Positions 30,730-42,138 of a DNA stretch of 64,000 nucleotides are shown piece after piece. A program made the translations under genes and the position numbers. Origin of the DNA: Okeania sp. SIO2B3. Lineage in GTDB: Bacteria; Cyanobacteriota; Cyanobacteriia; Cyanobacteriales; Microcoleaceae. How positions within the stretch are numbered: position 1 is the stretch's first letter; every line of letters starts with the position of its first letter. Location: positions 1 to 64,000 of the forward strand of contig NZ_JAAHGH010000030.1 of the NCBI RefSeq assembly GCF_010672525.1, given 5' to 3'. Under the pieces are notes generated by a model. That model saw only the letters and a list, made by a program, of their open reading frames with translations. It had not been told where the DNA came from and ran no database searches.

Positions 30730-33700
30730 TTAATTATTAATTATTAACGCACCCTCCATTTTACTCAACCATTCGATTAAATTTTCTAACTGTTTATCTG
30801 CACTTAAAACACCTAAACCACGAACCGTTACTTTAGCTTTACTAAACACAAAACGAGACTTCAAATGACCTGGTAATTTCTCCTTTAATAAATTCCAAGC
30901 TGGTTCCTCCATTGGTGTTTCTAAAACAACGTGTTGTTTGCCTTCTACTTTAATTCGAGAAAAGCCTAATTTTTTAGCAATTTGTTTTAATTCCATCATC
31001 CTTAATAACTGTAAACCAGCTTTCGGAATACTACCGTAGCGATCGCTCCAATCAATTTCTATTTGAGTCAATTCTTCCCGACTATTAGCAGCAGCAACTA
31101 ACCGATATGCACTCATTTTTTGATCTAAGTCTGGAATATAGTCTGCGGGAATGAATGCAGTCAAACTCAAGTCAATTTGCGTATCATCCACCTGGGGAAT
31201 TTCTTGACCTTTAACCTCGCTAATTGCTTCTTGCAGCATTTCCGTATACAGATCGAACCCAATAGTATTCACCTGACCAGACTGCTCTGCACCCAAAATA
31301 TCCCCTGCACCCCGAATCTCTAAATCTCGCATTGCCAACTGATATCCAGACCCCAACTGGGTAAATTCCTGAATAGCTCGCAACCGTTTTTGAGCATCAT
31401 CTGTCAGCGCTACCCCACCGGAAGCAGTAGTCGGATAAAACAACCACGCATGAGCTTGCACTCCCGCACGACCTACCCTTCCCCGCAACTGATACAACTG
31501 AGACAAACCAAACTTTTGAGCATCTTCTATTAATATCGTGTTGACGCGGGGAATATCCAAACCAGACTCAATAATTGTGGTACAAACCAAAATATCAGCT
31601 TCACCAGCACTAAACGTGAGCATTATTGACTCCAATTCGTTAGCATCCATCTGACCGTGACCGATATTAATTCTAGCTCCGGGAATCATTTCTCGTAACT
31701 TTCCCGCCAACTCTTCAATACCCTCAACCCGTGGCACAACATAAAATACTTGCCCTCCTCTATTCAATTCTTGGCGAATTGCAGTGCGAGCAGTTTCCAG
31801 ATCGTAAGGTGCAAGATGAGTTTTGATCGGACGACGCAATGGGGGTGGAGTCGCAATTAAACTCATTTCGCGAATTCCCGAAAGCGCCATATATAAAGTC
31901 CGGGGAATTGGCGTTGCAGTCAATGTCAGCACATCTACTTGAGCTTTGAGCGCCTTAATTTTTTCCTTCTGGTTAACGCCAAACCGTTGTTCCTCATCCA
32001 CCACCAACAAACCTAACTCCCGAAAGTTGATCGTTTTGCTTAAAATGGAATGGGTGCCAACAATAATATCTAACTCCCCAGTCGCCAACCTCCGCTGAAT
32101 TTCTTTCTTTTCATTATTAGTACGGAAGCGGTTGAGTAAACCTATTTCTATAGGATAAGGTGCGAAACGTTCCTTGAGAGTATGATAATGTTGCTGAGTT
32201 AAAACTGTAGTCGGGGCGAGAAATGCTACTTGTTTGTTGGCAGTGACTGCTTTGAAAATTGCCCGAATAGCAACTTCTGTTTTACCAAAACCCACATCAC
32301 CACAAACCAGGCGATCCATTGCTCGCTCACTTTCCATATCTCGTTTCACATCTTGAGTTGCTTTTAACTGGTCGGGAGTAGGTTGATACGGGAACGAATC
32401 TTCCATTTCTTCTTGCCATGGGGAGTCAGCAGGAAAACTATAACCTGTTTGTTTGGCGCGTTGAGCATAAAGTTTCAGCAGGTCAACGGCTAATTTTTTG
32501 ATTGACTTACGGACTTTATTTTTGGTGCTTTCCCAAGTTTTACCCGTAAGTTTGTTGAGCTGGGGTTTTTTCTTATCGGTACTTCTGAGTCGCGACAGAG
32601 AATTGAGTTGGTCGGCGGCAACTCTGAGCAAACCGTCAGCATATTGAATTGCCAGATAGTCGCGGGTTTCATTATTCAGAGTCAGGCTTTCTAATTTGAT
32701 AAATTTGCCGATACCATGTTGACGGTGAACCACATAATCTCCGGGACGTAGTTTGTTCGGGTCTACTTGTTTGGAAGCTGCTTGACGACGTTTGCGAATA
32801 TAGGTGGGAGTTGCGAGGGTGTGTTGTCCGTAAAATTCTCGGTCGCTGATGACAACTAACCGGAATGTAGGCAAAATAAATCCTTCTAATTCTGCTAAAC
32901 CACTATATTTGAGAGCAACGGGGGTGTGTTGAGTTTGCAGTCTGTCAATGGCAGGGTAGTCGCGGGGGTTGGGGATAAACTGGGCAGGACAGTCGTGTTC
33001 CTGGAGTAGGGAAACGGAGCGCGATGGTTGAGCAGAAATGAGGAATACGGAAAATTTCCGTTCCCTTTCCTGGCGCAGGTTTTCTGCCAGTTTTGCGTAT
33101 TGGTGCGGCATAACTGGTAAGGGACGACTGGCGAGGTTGAGGGTGTATTCTACTGAGCTGGTAATACTGCTATTGCTTTCTTTGACAAGTTCGGATAAAT
33201 ATAGTCTGGGAAATAATTCTACTTCTGCGAGGGAGTCGGCAAAAGTACGATGAATTTTTGGTAATGGTTGGGATGTTTCGTCAGCGTTGAGTTGTTGCCA
33301 ATTTTCTTCTACCAGTTCAAACCAGCGATCGCCATGAGCAGCACATTGGTCAGCTTCGTCTATGGCGACTAGGGTATTTTCTGGCAAATAGTCTAGAAGG
33401 GAGACAAATTTTGAGTCGGTTATTGACTCTAAGTTTCCCCACCCCCACTGACTAAAATTTGTGGGAGTCACTACTATTTTGGCAATTTTGTCAAGGGAGC
33501 GTTGAGTCGAGGGGTCAAATTCCCGAATTTTTTCGAGTTCGTCGCCAAACCATTCTAGGCGTACTGGTAATTCTGATGCGACAGGAAATATATCTATAAT
33601 ATCGCCCCTGCGACTCCACTGACCCTCGGTTTCTACTAACGGCACTCGCTCGTATCCCATCTGAGCAAGTTTTTCATCTAAAGATATACACTCTAAACCA

Positions 33701-34221
33701 TCAGATATCTGTGTCGTGCTGAAGGTTTTGGAGTTGCTGGTAATGCCTGGGTTGAGTGTTAGGCAGTATGGTTGAAATTGTTTAATTGTGGGTAGGTGGG
33801 GTTGGAGCGATCGCTCTGTTGCCACTACGGCCATTTTTGCTTTATTGTTATTGTTGCCGTTGTTAGTTGCATTTTCTGGGGCGTTCTCACTCAACAAGTC
33901 TGCCAATACCTGCATTTGTCCCCAAATCATTTCTTCTGAGTGGGAGGTTTCATAAGGTGATGCTTCTGAGGTGGGATAAAAGTGGACTGTCGGCCATCCT
34001 ATTGCTTCTAATTGTGCCGCCCACCGTCCCGCTTCTTCTAAAGTGGCAGTGACAATGAACAAATTTTGCTGTTGTTGTTGGGCCAGGGTAGATGCAACTA
34101 AGCCTTTGGGTAAACGCGGAGCGCCGTTGAGTTGTAGGCATTGGTATTGTTGGAGTTTGTTTAGGAGTTCGGTTGTTAACGGCGATCGCCCGAGTAGTTT
34201 AATAATAGAAGATAGTGTCAT
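30730..34221 (-). CDS. mfd: Transcription-repair coupling factor
   Basis: The protein is 1163 aa. Mfd removes RNA polymerase stalled at DNA lesions and recruits UvrA. Domains in order: UvrB-like N-terminus (about 1-330), the RNAP-interacting domain ([20 protein letters not shown]), the SF2 translocase with Walker [21 protein letters not shown] box [25 protein letters not shown], and the C-terminal TRCF domain ([14 protein letters not shown]). Full length, all motifs intact. ATG at 34221 ([15 protein letters not shown]) fits. A ttatcagttatcag repeat lies directly upstream. Confidence 0.97.
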   Translation of the reverse strand: MTLSSIIKLLGRSPLTTELLNKLQQYQCLQLNGAPRLPKGLVASTLAQQQQQNLFIVTATLEEAGRWAAQLEAIGWPTVHFYPTSEASPYETSHSEEMIWGQMQVLADLLSENAPENATNNGNNNNKAKMAVVATERSLQPHLPTIKQFQPYCLTLNPGITSNSKTFSTTQISDGLECISLDEKLAQMGYERVPLVETEGQWSRRGDIIDIFPVASELPVRLEWFGDELEKIREFDPSTQRSLDKIAKIVVTPTNFSQWGWGNLESITDSKFVSLLDYLPENTLVAIDEADQCAAHGDRWFELVEENWQQLNADETSQPLPKIHRTFADSLAEVELFPRLYLSELVKESNSSITSSVEYTLNLASRPLPVMPHQYAKLAENLRQERERKFSVFLISAQPSRSVSLLQEHDCPAQFIPNPRDYPAIDRLQTQHTPVALKYSGLAELEGFILPTFRLVVISDREFYGQHTLATPTYIRKRRQAASKQVDPNKLRPGDYVVHRQHGIGKFIKLESLTLNNETRDYLAIQYADGLLRVAADQLNSLSRLRSTDKKKPQLNKLTGKTWESTKNKVRKSIKKLAVDLLKLYAQRAKQTGYSFPADSPWQEEMEDSFPYQPTPDQLKATQDVKRDMESERAMDRLVCGDVGFGKTEVAIRAIFKAVTANKQVAFLAPTTVLTQQHYHTLKERFAPYPIEIGLLNRFRTNNEKKEIQRRLATGELDIIVGTHSILSKTINFRELGLLVVDEEQRFGVNQKEKIKALKAQVDVLTLTATPIPRTLYMALSGIREMSLIATPPPLRRPIKTHLAPYDLETARTAIRQELNRGGQVFYVVPRVEGIEELAGKLREMIPGARINIGHGQMDANELESIMLTFSAGEADILVCTTIIESGLDIPRVNTILIEDAQKFGLSQLYQLRGRVGRAGVQAHAWLFYPTTASGGVALTDDAQKRLRAIQEFTQLGSGYQLAMRDLEIRGAGDILGAEQSGQVNTIGFDLYTEMLQEAISEVKGQEIPQVDDTQIDLSLTAFIPADYIPDLDQKMSAYRLVAAANSREELTQIEIDWSDRYGSIPKAGLQLLRMMELKQIAKKLGFSRIKVEGKQHVVLETPMEEPAWNLLKEKLPGHLKSRFVFSKAKVTVRGLGVLSADKQLENLIEWLSKMEGALIINN

Positions 34222-34760
34222 TTCAGTTATCAGTTATCAGTTATCAGTTATCAGTACCTCCGACTAAAGCCAAAGGCTTGAAATACTTAAGTTTACTTTT
34301 TCTTGGTCTGATGGATATGGCGAGGAAACCCGCTCTTGACAGAGCTGCTCCGAATGCCGCCATCCCACCCTTCGGGAAGCTACGAAGATCGACTGCTTTT
34401 CATCCCCTTGTAGAGCGGCAGCTCGCAGCGCAGCCAAGGGGAGAATATTGACCCTCTTTTTTGGTTATGAGATTTTTATAGGACTACAAGAATTGGTTAG
34501 GACATTTTTCAATCCTAAAACCCTTTACCGAATAATTAAGGTTTAAAGCCTCTCCTTTCAAGGAGAAACAAGCGGTCATTTCGCTGCGCAACATGTTTGC
34601 GGAGCATTCCGTCAGGAAAAAGCGCAGCTTCCCGAAGGGTGGGATGGCGAGGTCTCGGAGCCATATCCAATCGACCAAGAGAGAAAAAATTTTCCTTTTA
34701 TTCAATCCTATCCGTTTTAGGGAAAGGTAATTATCAATTATCAATTATCAATTATTGAAA
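34222..34760. repeat. Intergenic repeats with an R1 copy
   Basis: The stretch 34226-34252 is agttatc repeated in tandem. R1 follows at about 34525-34755: aaggtttaaagcctctcc, gcggtcatttcgctgcgcaa, gtgggatggcgaggtctcgg, atcgaccaagag, and the ttatcaattatcaattattg tail. The 34300-34450 stretch is GC-richer and shares ccgccatcccacccttcggg as the inverse of the R1 centre. No gene is seen. Confidence 0.6.
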
Positions 34761-35840
34761 GTTTGCTATTCCCTGTTCCCTATTCCCTAGCGCTACACGC
34801 TATAAGTTGATTTTCCAAGCCGGAAGTCAAGAGTCAGCGATGCTGAAGTCAGGAGTCAGGATGGCCAAATTTAACAATTTATTATCCTAGTATATTTTAG
34901 ATATATGGTGCTACGAGACAATGGGGAGTAGAGGAGCGGAAAAAACTGTCAGTAGGAAATAAACCGAAATATAGCAATGAGCGCTGGTATATTTACAAAT
35001 TGCAGGAAAGGCCAAATAGCTAAAAGTCTTATATTATCGCCAATTTATTTCCCCAGATGAGCTGTTGCTTTCCGGAGCTGTTGCCTGCGCACAGCGCTAT
35101 ACATCCTCTTTCTTTGACAAGAATTACGCAAAGGCACTATATCTATTGTATATAGTAGATAAAAACTATAGCACTATGGTACATATAGTGTTTTTTTCGG
35201 AAAAATCCTTAAGTCCTATTTTAATTGAAACCGAAATATAGCGTTTTTATTTGACAATAATTAGGGCTTGCTGAATAAATCTGAAAGTATTAACTGATAT
35301 TGGTTTTAGCATTTTAGAATTGAAAAAAGTACCAGCTTTGGAATGGAAAAATTTCAAAAAGCTAGTATTTTGGGATGATTATGGCAGAAAAATTGAGAGA
35401 CAAAACGCCCGCTCCTACTTCCCCTCTCATTCCCCGTTCCTCCTGTCTTCCCCTCCTGGGAGGGGCGAGGGGTGGGTTGTCTCCTGTCTCCTGTCTCCTG
35501 TCTCCTATTTATTTGACAAGAATTAGACAAAGGCACTATATATAGTAGATAAAAACTATAGCACTATGGTACATATAGTGTTTTTGTCGAAAAAATCCTT
35601 AAGTCCTGTTTTAATTGGAACCGAAATACATCCTCTTTTTTTGAGAATAATTAGGCAAAGGCGCTATATCCACTTTTTTTTCCTTCCTTATTCTTTATCA
35701 TTTTCTTTATGGGTTTAATACCCCACTGTCAACTGGAGTGTTCAAAATTACTTGGGGGAGCGTAGACGCGGAGCGGCTTGTCGAAGACTATCCCCATGTA
35801 ATTTCCCTCCTGTCTCCTGTCTCCTGTCTCCTTCTTCAAT
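34761..35840. repeat. Composite of MITE-D, MITE-A, MITE-D remnants
   Basis: Two decayed MITE-D copies (about 35124-35217 and 35527-35610, sharing gtagataaaaactatagcac and atatagtgttttt) flank a MITE-A copy that starts ttagggcttgctgaataaat at 35264 and runs to about 35505 without a clear right end. Heptamer runs of tcctgtc lie at 35473-35515 and 35808-35832. No coding region seen. C1 begins at 35841. Confidence 0.55.
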
Positions 35841-37046
35841 ATGTTATCAAAATTCCTCAAATTGATTAACTGGAAAAATTTTAATACATTTTTATTATTA
35901 ACATTTACCTGGATAGTTATACCTCTATTTTTGGTAGAAATTGTGATGATTGTTTTGGAGCCTTATCTATTTAAAGGTCTCTATCAGTATGATTCAGATT
36001 TAGGATTTAGAGTGCGACCTTATATTAATGGAAACAATCAATTTGGTTTTAACGATAGAGATTATCTTTTACAAAAAGACCAGAATAAATTTCGCTTGTT
36101 AGTAGTTAGTGATTCGTTTAATTGGGCTGGTGGAAAGGAGGGAAATTATACGGCTTTGTTGGAGAAAAAATTTGAGAATTATTATGGTCAAAATCAGGTT
36201 GATGTGATTAATGTTGGCTATCCAGGAACTCATACTGGGGAGCAATTAGCTATGTTGAAAAAGTACGGGTTACAATATAATCCAGATTTGGTAGTATTGG
36301 GTTTTTTTGTTGGTAATGATTTTCGGGATGCTGACCCGGAAAGAAAACGAATTATTGTCAATGGTATCTATATAGATATAGATAAGAAAGATGAATTAAT
36401 TCTTTTTGGTTATCCGATTATTGGTAGGTCTAGATTGTTGATGTTTTTACAGCAAAAATATCAAGTTTACCAAGAATTACAAAGGGCTAAACAGGATTCT
36501 GCCCAGTTATCTAGTAGTTCTCTAGTCGCTAGTTTTAATTTGGCATCAGCTCCAATTATTGAACGGGAAAAATCACCGGGAATTTTATCTGAAAAAGCTT
36601 TTCTGCGGGTAGAAAAAAGTAGGCTAAAGTTCTGTAAGATTAGAGATTTACTTGAGGGTAAGCGAGACGATAATATTAACTATATTTTTCAGAGTATTTC
36701 AGAAATGCAAGCCTTATTAGAGTCTCGAAATATTCAGTTTGTTGTGGCAATTTATCCCGATGAATATCAAGTTAATGATGAATTATTGAATGATATTTTT
36801 GCCGAATATGATGATTTGAAGCGAGAGTCTTATAATACGACTTGTCAGCAAGAGATTTTGAGGAAATATTTGGAGGCGAATGGTATTCCTTATATAGATA
36901 TGTTAGATATATTCAGAAGAGAACAAAAAAATCGTCCTTTATACTTACTGAGGGAACCCCATTGGAATAGTGCTGGAAATTTATTAGCTGCTGAGATTTT
37001 GTTCGATTATTTAGTTAAAGATATAGATAAATTTTTTAGGAAATAG
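35841..37046 (+). CDS. SGNH-hydrolase-like membrane protein, subfamily C (C1)
   Basis: The protein is 401 aa. An N-terminal membrane anchor (about 16-40, LLLTFTWIVIPLFLVEIVMI) is followed by an exported SGNH/GDSL domain: block I VVSDSFNW (Ser kept, the Gly of GDS replaced by Ser), block II NVGYPGTHTGEQ, block III GFFVGNDFRD, block V LREPHWNSAGNLLAAEIL. The HWN-x-x-G end resembles AlgJ/AlgX-type enzymes that acetylate or deacetylate exported polysaccharides. The middle (about 190-260) is an insert absent from C2. It is the first of seven SGNH-like genes up to 58.3 kb. The function in glycan modification is inferred. Confidence 0.75.
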   Translation: MLSKFLKLINWKNFNTFLLLTFTWIVIPLFLVEIVMIVLEPYLFKGLYQYDSDLGFRVRPYINGNNQFGFNDRDYLLQKDQNKFRLLVVSDSFNWAGGKEGNYTALLEKKFENYYGQNQVDVINVGYPGTHTGEQLAMLKKYGLQYNPDLVVLGFFVGNDFRDADPERKRIIVNGIYIDIDKKDELILFGYPIIGRSRLLMFLQQKYQVYQELQRAKQDSAQLSSSSLVASFNLASAPIIEREKSPGILSEKAFLRVEKSRLKFCKIRDLLEGKRDDNINYIFQSISEMQALLESRNIQFVVAIYPDEYQVNDELLNDIFAEYDDLKRESYNTTCQQEILRKYLEANGIPYIDMLDIFRREQKNRPLYLLREPHWNSAGNLLAAEILFDYLVKDIDKFFRK

Positions 37047-37195
37047 GGAGTAGGGAGTAGGGGAAAATAATTAATGATTTATCTATGATAATTGATTTTA
37101 TTTTTGATTATTGGAAATGTATAATATAGTAGGGTGTTGGTAACCAAAACCTAAAATTTAGGTCAGGAATCATTTTTAGGTTTAATTGTCATCTT

Positions 37196-38143
37196 TTAAT
37201 TGTTAATTTTGTTAATTATTGAATTATTGTCTAATACCTTATCTGATTTAGCCAAATAAATTCCCGATAATACTAATACAAACGTCAACCCATTTAAGAA
37301 ACTCAATTCTTCTGCAAAAATTGCCCAGGCCAAGAATGCAGCAATAATCGGTTCCAGCAACAGAATCAGAGAAATAAACCCAGATGAAAATTGTTTTAAA
37401 CTATAAAATAATATACCCCATCCAATTAAGCTACACAAAATCCCTAGACCAATAACAGCCAACCATCCAGAAAGAGAAATTGGTAATAGTCTATCTTCAA
37501 ATAGCAATGCAAATGGTAACAATAATAGGCAGCTCAAACAGCTATCCCATATTAAAATTGTAGTTGTTTTAAATTTAAGTCGGAGATACTCTGCTACCAA
37601 AATTCCTCCAGCGTAGAAAATGGCAGATACTAATGCAATGCTGTCTCCTATCAATGTATCTTCAGCCAGGTGAAAATCTTGAAAAGCAATTATAAAACTT
37701 CCTCCTAGAGCTAGAATTGTACCAATTAAAAAGCGACTACCAAAACATTGACTTAACAATAACCACCCACCTAAAACAGCAAATATAGGAGTTGTATTGT
37801 GGAGGAGATTAGAGTTAGCAACGGTTGTTTTTGTCAAAGACCAAGCCCAAATTACTAAACAAGCTGTACCTAGAATCGTATTAAGAAATAAGTAGAAAAA
37901 ATCTTTGAAAGTATAGGTCTCTTGAACATTAGTAGATAAGCGATCGCTCTGCTTATCCCAAAGTATTTTAATACCATTCCCCAGGATTAAAGCTAGACTT
38001 GTAATCCAAAAACGATTAAATATTGTTGCATAAGGACCTAACTCATTTTCACTAATACGAGTCAGAATTGGAGAAAAAGATAGGATAATAACAGCAATTC
38101 CTAAGAAAGTCATTGACAAAATTGGAGATTCTTTAGTTAACAC
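37196..38143 (-). CDS. EamA/DMT family transporter
   Basis: A 315-aa protein with ten predicted membrane helices in two EamA repeats. Markers: PILTRISENELGPYATIFNR, ANSNLLHNTTPIFAVLGGWL and its second-half counterpart SSGFISLILLLEPIIAAFLA, IFAEELSFLNGLTFVLVLSG. It is likely an exporter of metabolites or amino acids in the plasma membrane. It is convergent with the SGNH gene C1 (149 bp apart). Confidence 0.85.
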   Translation of the reverse strand: MLTKESPILSMTFLGIAVIILSFSPILTRISENELGPYATIFNRFWITSLALILGNGIKILWDKQSDRLSTNVQETYTFKDFFYLFLNTILGTACLVIWAWSLTKTTVANSNLLHNTTPIFAVLGGWLLLSQCFGSRFLIGTILALGGSFIIAFQDFHLAEDTLIGDSIALVSAIFYAGGILVAEYLRLKFKTTTILIWDSCLSCLLLLPFALLFEDRLLPISLSGWLAVIGLGILCSLIGWGILFYSLKQFSSGFISLILLLEPIIAAFLAWAIFAEELSFLNGLTFVLVLSGIYLAKSDKVLDNNSIINKINN

Positions 38144-38359
38144 TATAAACTTCCTTAATAACTATATCTAATTCTATTAATCGACTCTCATTTTAACAGA
38201 CAATAAACAAAATTGATAGTCATAATTTTCTTGGGAAAACCCCTCTCCATATCCATATAAGGAGAGAGGTATAATTAACTCAGACTAATAAGTTTATTTT
38301 AAAATATAAGGTAAGGTAAATCACTACTTTCCCTTTGAAAAATTATTAATTTCTTAAAA

Positions 38360-38761
38360 ATGGATATATCAATAAGAATGTCTGTCGATGTAAAATTCAA
38401 AACACTTAGAGAACTATGGAGGAAAGAAATAGATAGTATATATTTAGACAAAAAAACTTCTTGCATTAAAGAGTTTTATGATATTTTTTCCGCTGAAATA
38501 CAAGAAGCTATATCTTAGAAATTATTTATCACAATAGAAACCGACCCTAAAGACAAAAACATTTTTTGTAGAATCTACGGACATATTGACTTTGATTTCT
38601 CTTTTGATGACGAATTTATAGATAAAGAATTTAAAGATGAAGAAGATGAATTAAATTTCTATATTGAAGAGTGTTTTTGTCAGGAAGTTCTAGAAAACAA
38701 TTACCACACCTACCAAAACGAAAATCTTAGATATGAAATTAAGAATAGGAAGGTTCATTAA
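38360..38761 (+). pseudogene. Hypothetical acidic protein with one in-frame TAG
   Basis: A 133-residue frame (MDISIRMSVDVKFKTLRELW ... NFYIEECFCQEVLENNYHTY) that is open except for a TAG at 38516-38518. The part after the TAG is as protein-like as the part before and is strongly acidic (FDDEFIDKEFKDEEDELNF). One base change from CAG explains it. I do not recognise the family. It may be a recent pseudogene or a sequence error. Confidence 0.4.
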
Positions 38762-38965
38762 TGGATAATTGATAATGGATAATTGATAATTACCTCTGGT
38801 TAAAACCGTTACGGAATTGAATATAAGGAAATATTATTTCTTTTCTCTTGGTCGATGGTCGGACAGCGAGGAGACCTCGCCATCCCATCCTACGGAATGC
38901 TCCGCAAACGACCGCTTTTTCCCCTTAAAAGGGGGAGACTTTAAACCAGAATTATTTAATTATTA
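38762..38965. repeat. R1 repeat, long form, inverted
   Basis: Reading in reverse orientation: ggataattgataattacctc, ctcttggtcgatggtcgg, the GC-rich centre gaggagacctcgccatccc, ctccgcaaacgaccgctttt, then ccccttaaaagggggagact. It starts directly at the stop codon of the acidic frame at 38761. The next 200 bp are AT-rich, then MITE-A. Confidence 0.6.
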
Positions 38966-39176
38966 ATTAGTTAATTATTCGGTAAAGTATTAGCACGTTT
39001 TAGCTACGCTGTTTAAGATTAGGAATCTATCAATTAGACTCATTTTGCAGAATTAGGAAAAATCAAGTGTATATGAAAAAGAAATTGAAGACATTCCAGC
39101 AGCAACATGGGCAATGGAGTACGACCAAGACCCAAACCCGCCTTCCGCTTTCCGCCTTCTTCCCTCTTCCTTCTTT

Positions 39177-39457
39177 AATTAGGGCTTGCTGATTAATTCT
39201 AAAAGTATTGACATATAAAGGTTTTAGCGTTTTAGAGTTAAAAAAAGTACCAGCTTTTCGGTAGAAAAAGCTCAAAAAGCTAGTATCTTAGGATGATTAT
39301 GGCAGAAAAATTGAGAGACAAAACGCCCGCTCCTACCTCTTCACTCATTCCCCGTTCCTCCCCTCCTGGGAGGGGTTAGGGGTGGGTTGTCTCCTGTCTC
39401 CAGTATAGCTGTCTCCTACAAAGAGCAAAAAGACTTTCCATACGCAAACCCTAATTA
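39177..39457. mobile_element. MITE-A copy, 281 bp, ends in a gene stop codon
   Basis: The left end AATTAGGGCTTGCTGATTAA (39177 on) and the right end GCAAACCCTAATTA (39444-39457) are inverted repeats. The interior is close to the copies at 14.2 and 35.3 kb (ctaggatgattatggcag-like block, gcccgctcctacc). The stop codon (TAG, minus strand, 39451-39453) of the adjacent membrane-protein gene lies in the terminal repeat. Confidence 0.7.
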
Positions 39458-41250
39458 CCTGATAAAACACTAAGATTTTGACCATTCTTATTAACTATAT
39501 GAACACCAGGAATTTGATAAAATTTAGCAGTATCTGTATCTAATGCCCAAGCTTTAACATTAATATTTCCTTGGGGAAATTTATGGGTAGATAATACCTT
39601 TTGCCATCCTGACTTAAAGTATTTTTGACTCTTAAATTCTTTCACCAGATAAGGTCTTGATATTGTCATATCTGCCACAGCAGAAACAATAGATTCACCT
39701 TGAGAATTGTCATAACTCAAAACAATGGCATCTACAGGTAAACCCGTATCAGTAAATATTGCCCAACCAGTCGCTAGTAAATTATTACCACCAATGAATT
39801 CTAACTTCTCAAAAATACCTTTTACTTCTCTCTCATTATTAGTATCTACAAGGTCTTGAATACGATTAGTTTGAATTAAACCAGGATGTAAAAAACCCAT
39901 TTCTGTTAAGTAACGCGCCCGCTGTCTGTGAGATTCAAAATAGTAAGAATCAATCAAATTTTGGCAGTTATCGTGAGTAAAATTAATGAGTAATAAACAT
40001 CCTTTATATTTCAAATAATTTTGTCGCCATGATTGCATCTTTTCTATACTGTAGGTAAAATTGTGTATTTGCAGAACAGTTATTATCCCAAGAAACCAGC
40101 AAATTATTTTTGAGAATAGGCTTCTATTAATTAACAAGTATTCTTTTTTTCTCCAATCCTCCCCCACAATTATCATTAAATGAATTATGGAGATAATTAG
40201 ATAAGTGGAAAAGGTTGTATATCTTGAGGAAAGTGCTTGTTCTATACCAAATGAAACTCTACCAAAGGATGTAACTAAGGCACTAATAATTGTATATGAA
40301 CCAAGCATAATCCAACCAATGGTTTGAGACCGAATTTGATGGTCTTTAATCTGCCATAGTACATAAGAACATAAACAAATAAATAGAGTAATAGTTATTG
40401 AGCCAAGAATAATTGAATTATTGAGAGGTTGTATACTACTACCTATACCAAGAGCAGTACCTATAAATGCTAGAAAATATTGAAATATTTGATCTGGATA
40501 TTGAATAGATTCTACTGGATTAGGGTGAGATAATGGCTTTTGATAATCATAAAAATATAAGGCTATATTTGCGATAAATCCAATTATCCAGAGGATATAT
40601 AATTTGATATTTTTTAGTATATCTGACCAAGATTTGAGTTTGGCTAAAGCTAAAACTGGTAAAACAATTACCCAGGCTAATAAACCATTAGCATAAGAGA
40701 AAGTGCTGATGGTTGCCAATAACATACAAATTAAAAATTTCGCTGTATTATTCAGTCGAGAATAAGCAATTAATATACAGGTAGTAATACAAGCGATGGG
40801 AATAAAAACAACTATTTGGATACCCCATAACCAATTTTCATATTGCACGGCAGAAAATATAAAAATATTAGATACTAATGCTATAGTCAGACTTTTGATA
40901 GAGGAGGTATTAATTGTTAATCGATTTAAAAGATAAATATTTATAGCAACTATACAGGCAAGTAAAAATATGACTAACATTTCATATCTAATATTCCATT
41001 TTGTCAGAAATGCTAGGGCAATAAAAATTAGTCTGGGGAAAAATTTTCTGCTTTCATTATGCTGTGCCATTAAATCGTTGAAAGACAAAGTTCTCATATT
41101 AACTTTTTCAAAGACAGCAGCAATTTGCCATTGGTCTTGAATAGGTACATTCAAACTATACTTAAGAATAAGAATTCCTAGAACTATAGCTGGAATTATC
41201 GCTAAACATAAATTTATTCCTAAAACTAATTTAGAATGAGTACGTTGCAT
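39451..41250 (-). CDS. Polytopic membrane protein, glycosyltransferase-like
   Basis: The protein is 599 aa. About ten or more hydrophobic helices fill residues 10-400, then a soluble C-terminal region of about 190 residues (NFTHDNCQNLIDSYYFESHR ... AWALDTDTAKFYQIPGVH). The N-terminal pattern (NVPIQDQWQIAAVFEKV, MAQHNESRKFFPRLI) with acidic and His residues after the first helix resembles large lipid-linked-sugar glycosyltransferase-like membrane proteins, but I cannot name the family firmly. Its place among SGNH genes suggests work on an exported glycan. Its last codons are overlapped by a MITE-A. Confidence 0.55.
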   Translation of the reverse strand: MQRTHSKLVLGINLCLAIIPAIVLGILILKYSLNVPIQDQWQIAAVFEKVNMRTLSFNDLMAQHNESRKFFPRLIFIALAFLTKWNIRYEMLVIFLLACIVAINIYLLNRLTINTSSIKSLTIALVSNIFIFSAVQYENWLWGIQIVVFIPIACITTCILIAYSRLNNTAKFLICMLLATISTFSYANGLLAWVIVLPVLALAKLKSWSDILKNIKLYILWIIGFIANIALYFYDYQKPLSHPNPVESIQYPDQIFQYFLAFIGTALGIGSSIQPLNNSIILGSITITLFICLCSYVLWQIKDHQIRSQTIGWIMLGSYTIISALVTSFGRVSFGIEQALSSRYTTFSTYLIISIIHLMIIVGEDWRKKEYLLINRSLFSKIICWFLGIITVLQIHNFTYSIEKMQSWRQNYLKYKGCLLLINFTHDNCQNLIDSYYFESHRQRARYLTEMGFLHPGLIQTNRIQDLVDTNNEREVKGIFEKLEFIGGNNLLATGWAIFTDTGLPVDAIVLSYDNSQGESIVSAVADMTISRPYLVKEFKSQKYFKSGWQKVLSTHKFPQGNINVKAWALDTDTAKFYQIPGVHIVNKNGQNLSVLSGN

Positions 41251-41744
41251 ATTTATAAAAAAAGGGAATAGGGAATAGAGAACAGGGAATAGGGAATGGG
41301 GAATAGGGAAAAATTATACTCAAATTTAATTTTCCAGATTGCCAAATCTAAACCTCCCCTATAGCGCTTATCTGCTTATCTATATAGATATAAAAAGTTA
41401 ATTTAGAGTTTTTTTGAAACTGGTGTTATATTAACTTATTGGCGATCGCTAATCTAGATTAACTGTACTTAATCCAGTCAAAACATCTCATATTTATCAA
41501 AAAAGCGAATAGCTAACGGGGAATAGCTAATGCGGAATGGGTAATGGGGAATGGGGAAATTTTATACTCAAATTTAATTTTCCAGATTGTTAAACCCAAA
41601 CCTCCCTTATGGCGATTTTTTATCTAGAAAAAGTTAATTTAGAGGTATTTTTTTGAAATGGTGTTATATTAAAATTTTAGCCTCCACTAATCTAGATTAA
41701 CTGTACTTAATTCAGTCGAAACATTCATCCTTTAACATTTAATA

Positions 41745-41861
41745 ATGAAAAGATTTTTTTCGTTCCTCCGTCAAACAGCAATTATATCTTTAATAACTTT
41801 TGGTTTAACAGAACTCACATTCAGAATTTATCATAAAATTCACCCAGAGAACAGGGAATAA
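41745..41861 (+). pseudogene. Mini-ORF, truncated copy 1 of the C2 N-terminus
   Basis: 38 codons: MKRFFSFLRQTAIISLITFG then LTELTFRIYHKIHPENRE and a stop. The first 34 residues match C2; the last four come from the junction with the next repeat unit (ccagagaacagggaata). It has a full membrane anchor but no catalytic domain. Upstream sequence is the same as for C2, so it could be expressed. Confidence 0.5.
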
Positions 41862-42069
41862 TTAATGGAGAATAGAGAAAAATTATACTCAAATTTAATT
41901 TTCCAGATTGCCAAATCTAAACCTCCCCTATAGCACCTCTCTATATAGATATAAAAAGTTAATTTAGAGGTATTTTTTGAAACTGGTGTTATCTTAACAT
42001 TTTAGCCTTCACTAATCTAGATTAACTGTACTTAATCCAATCAAAACATTCATCCTTTAACATTTAATA

Positions 42070-42138
42070 ATGAAAAGATTTTTTTCGTTCCTCCGTCAAA
42101 CAAAAATTATATCTTTAATAACTTTTTACTTAACATAA
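42070..42138 (+). pseudogene. Mini-ORF, truncated copy 2 of the C2 N-terminus
   Basis: 22 codons: MKRFFSFLRQTKIISLITFY then LT and TAA. It is the shortest of the three and has an R2-like hairpin (aagcatttcctccggaatgctt) inserted shortly after, with the rest of the leader (cagaatttatcataaaattc) resuming beyond it. Confidence 0.45.
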
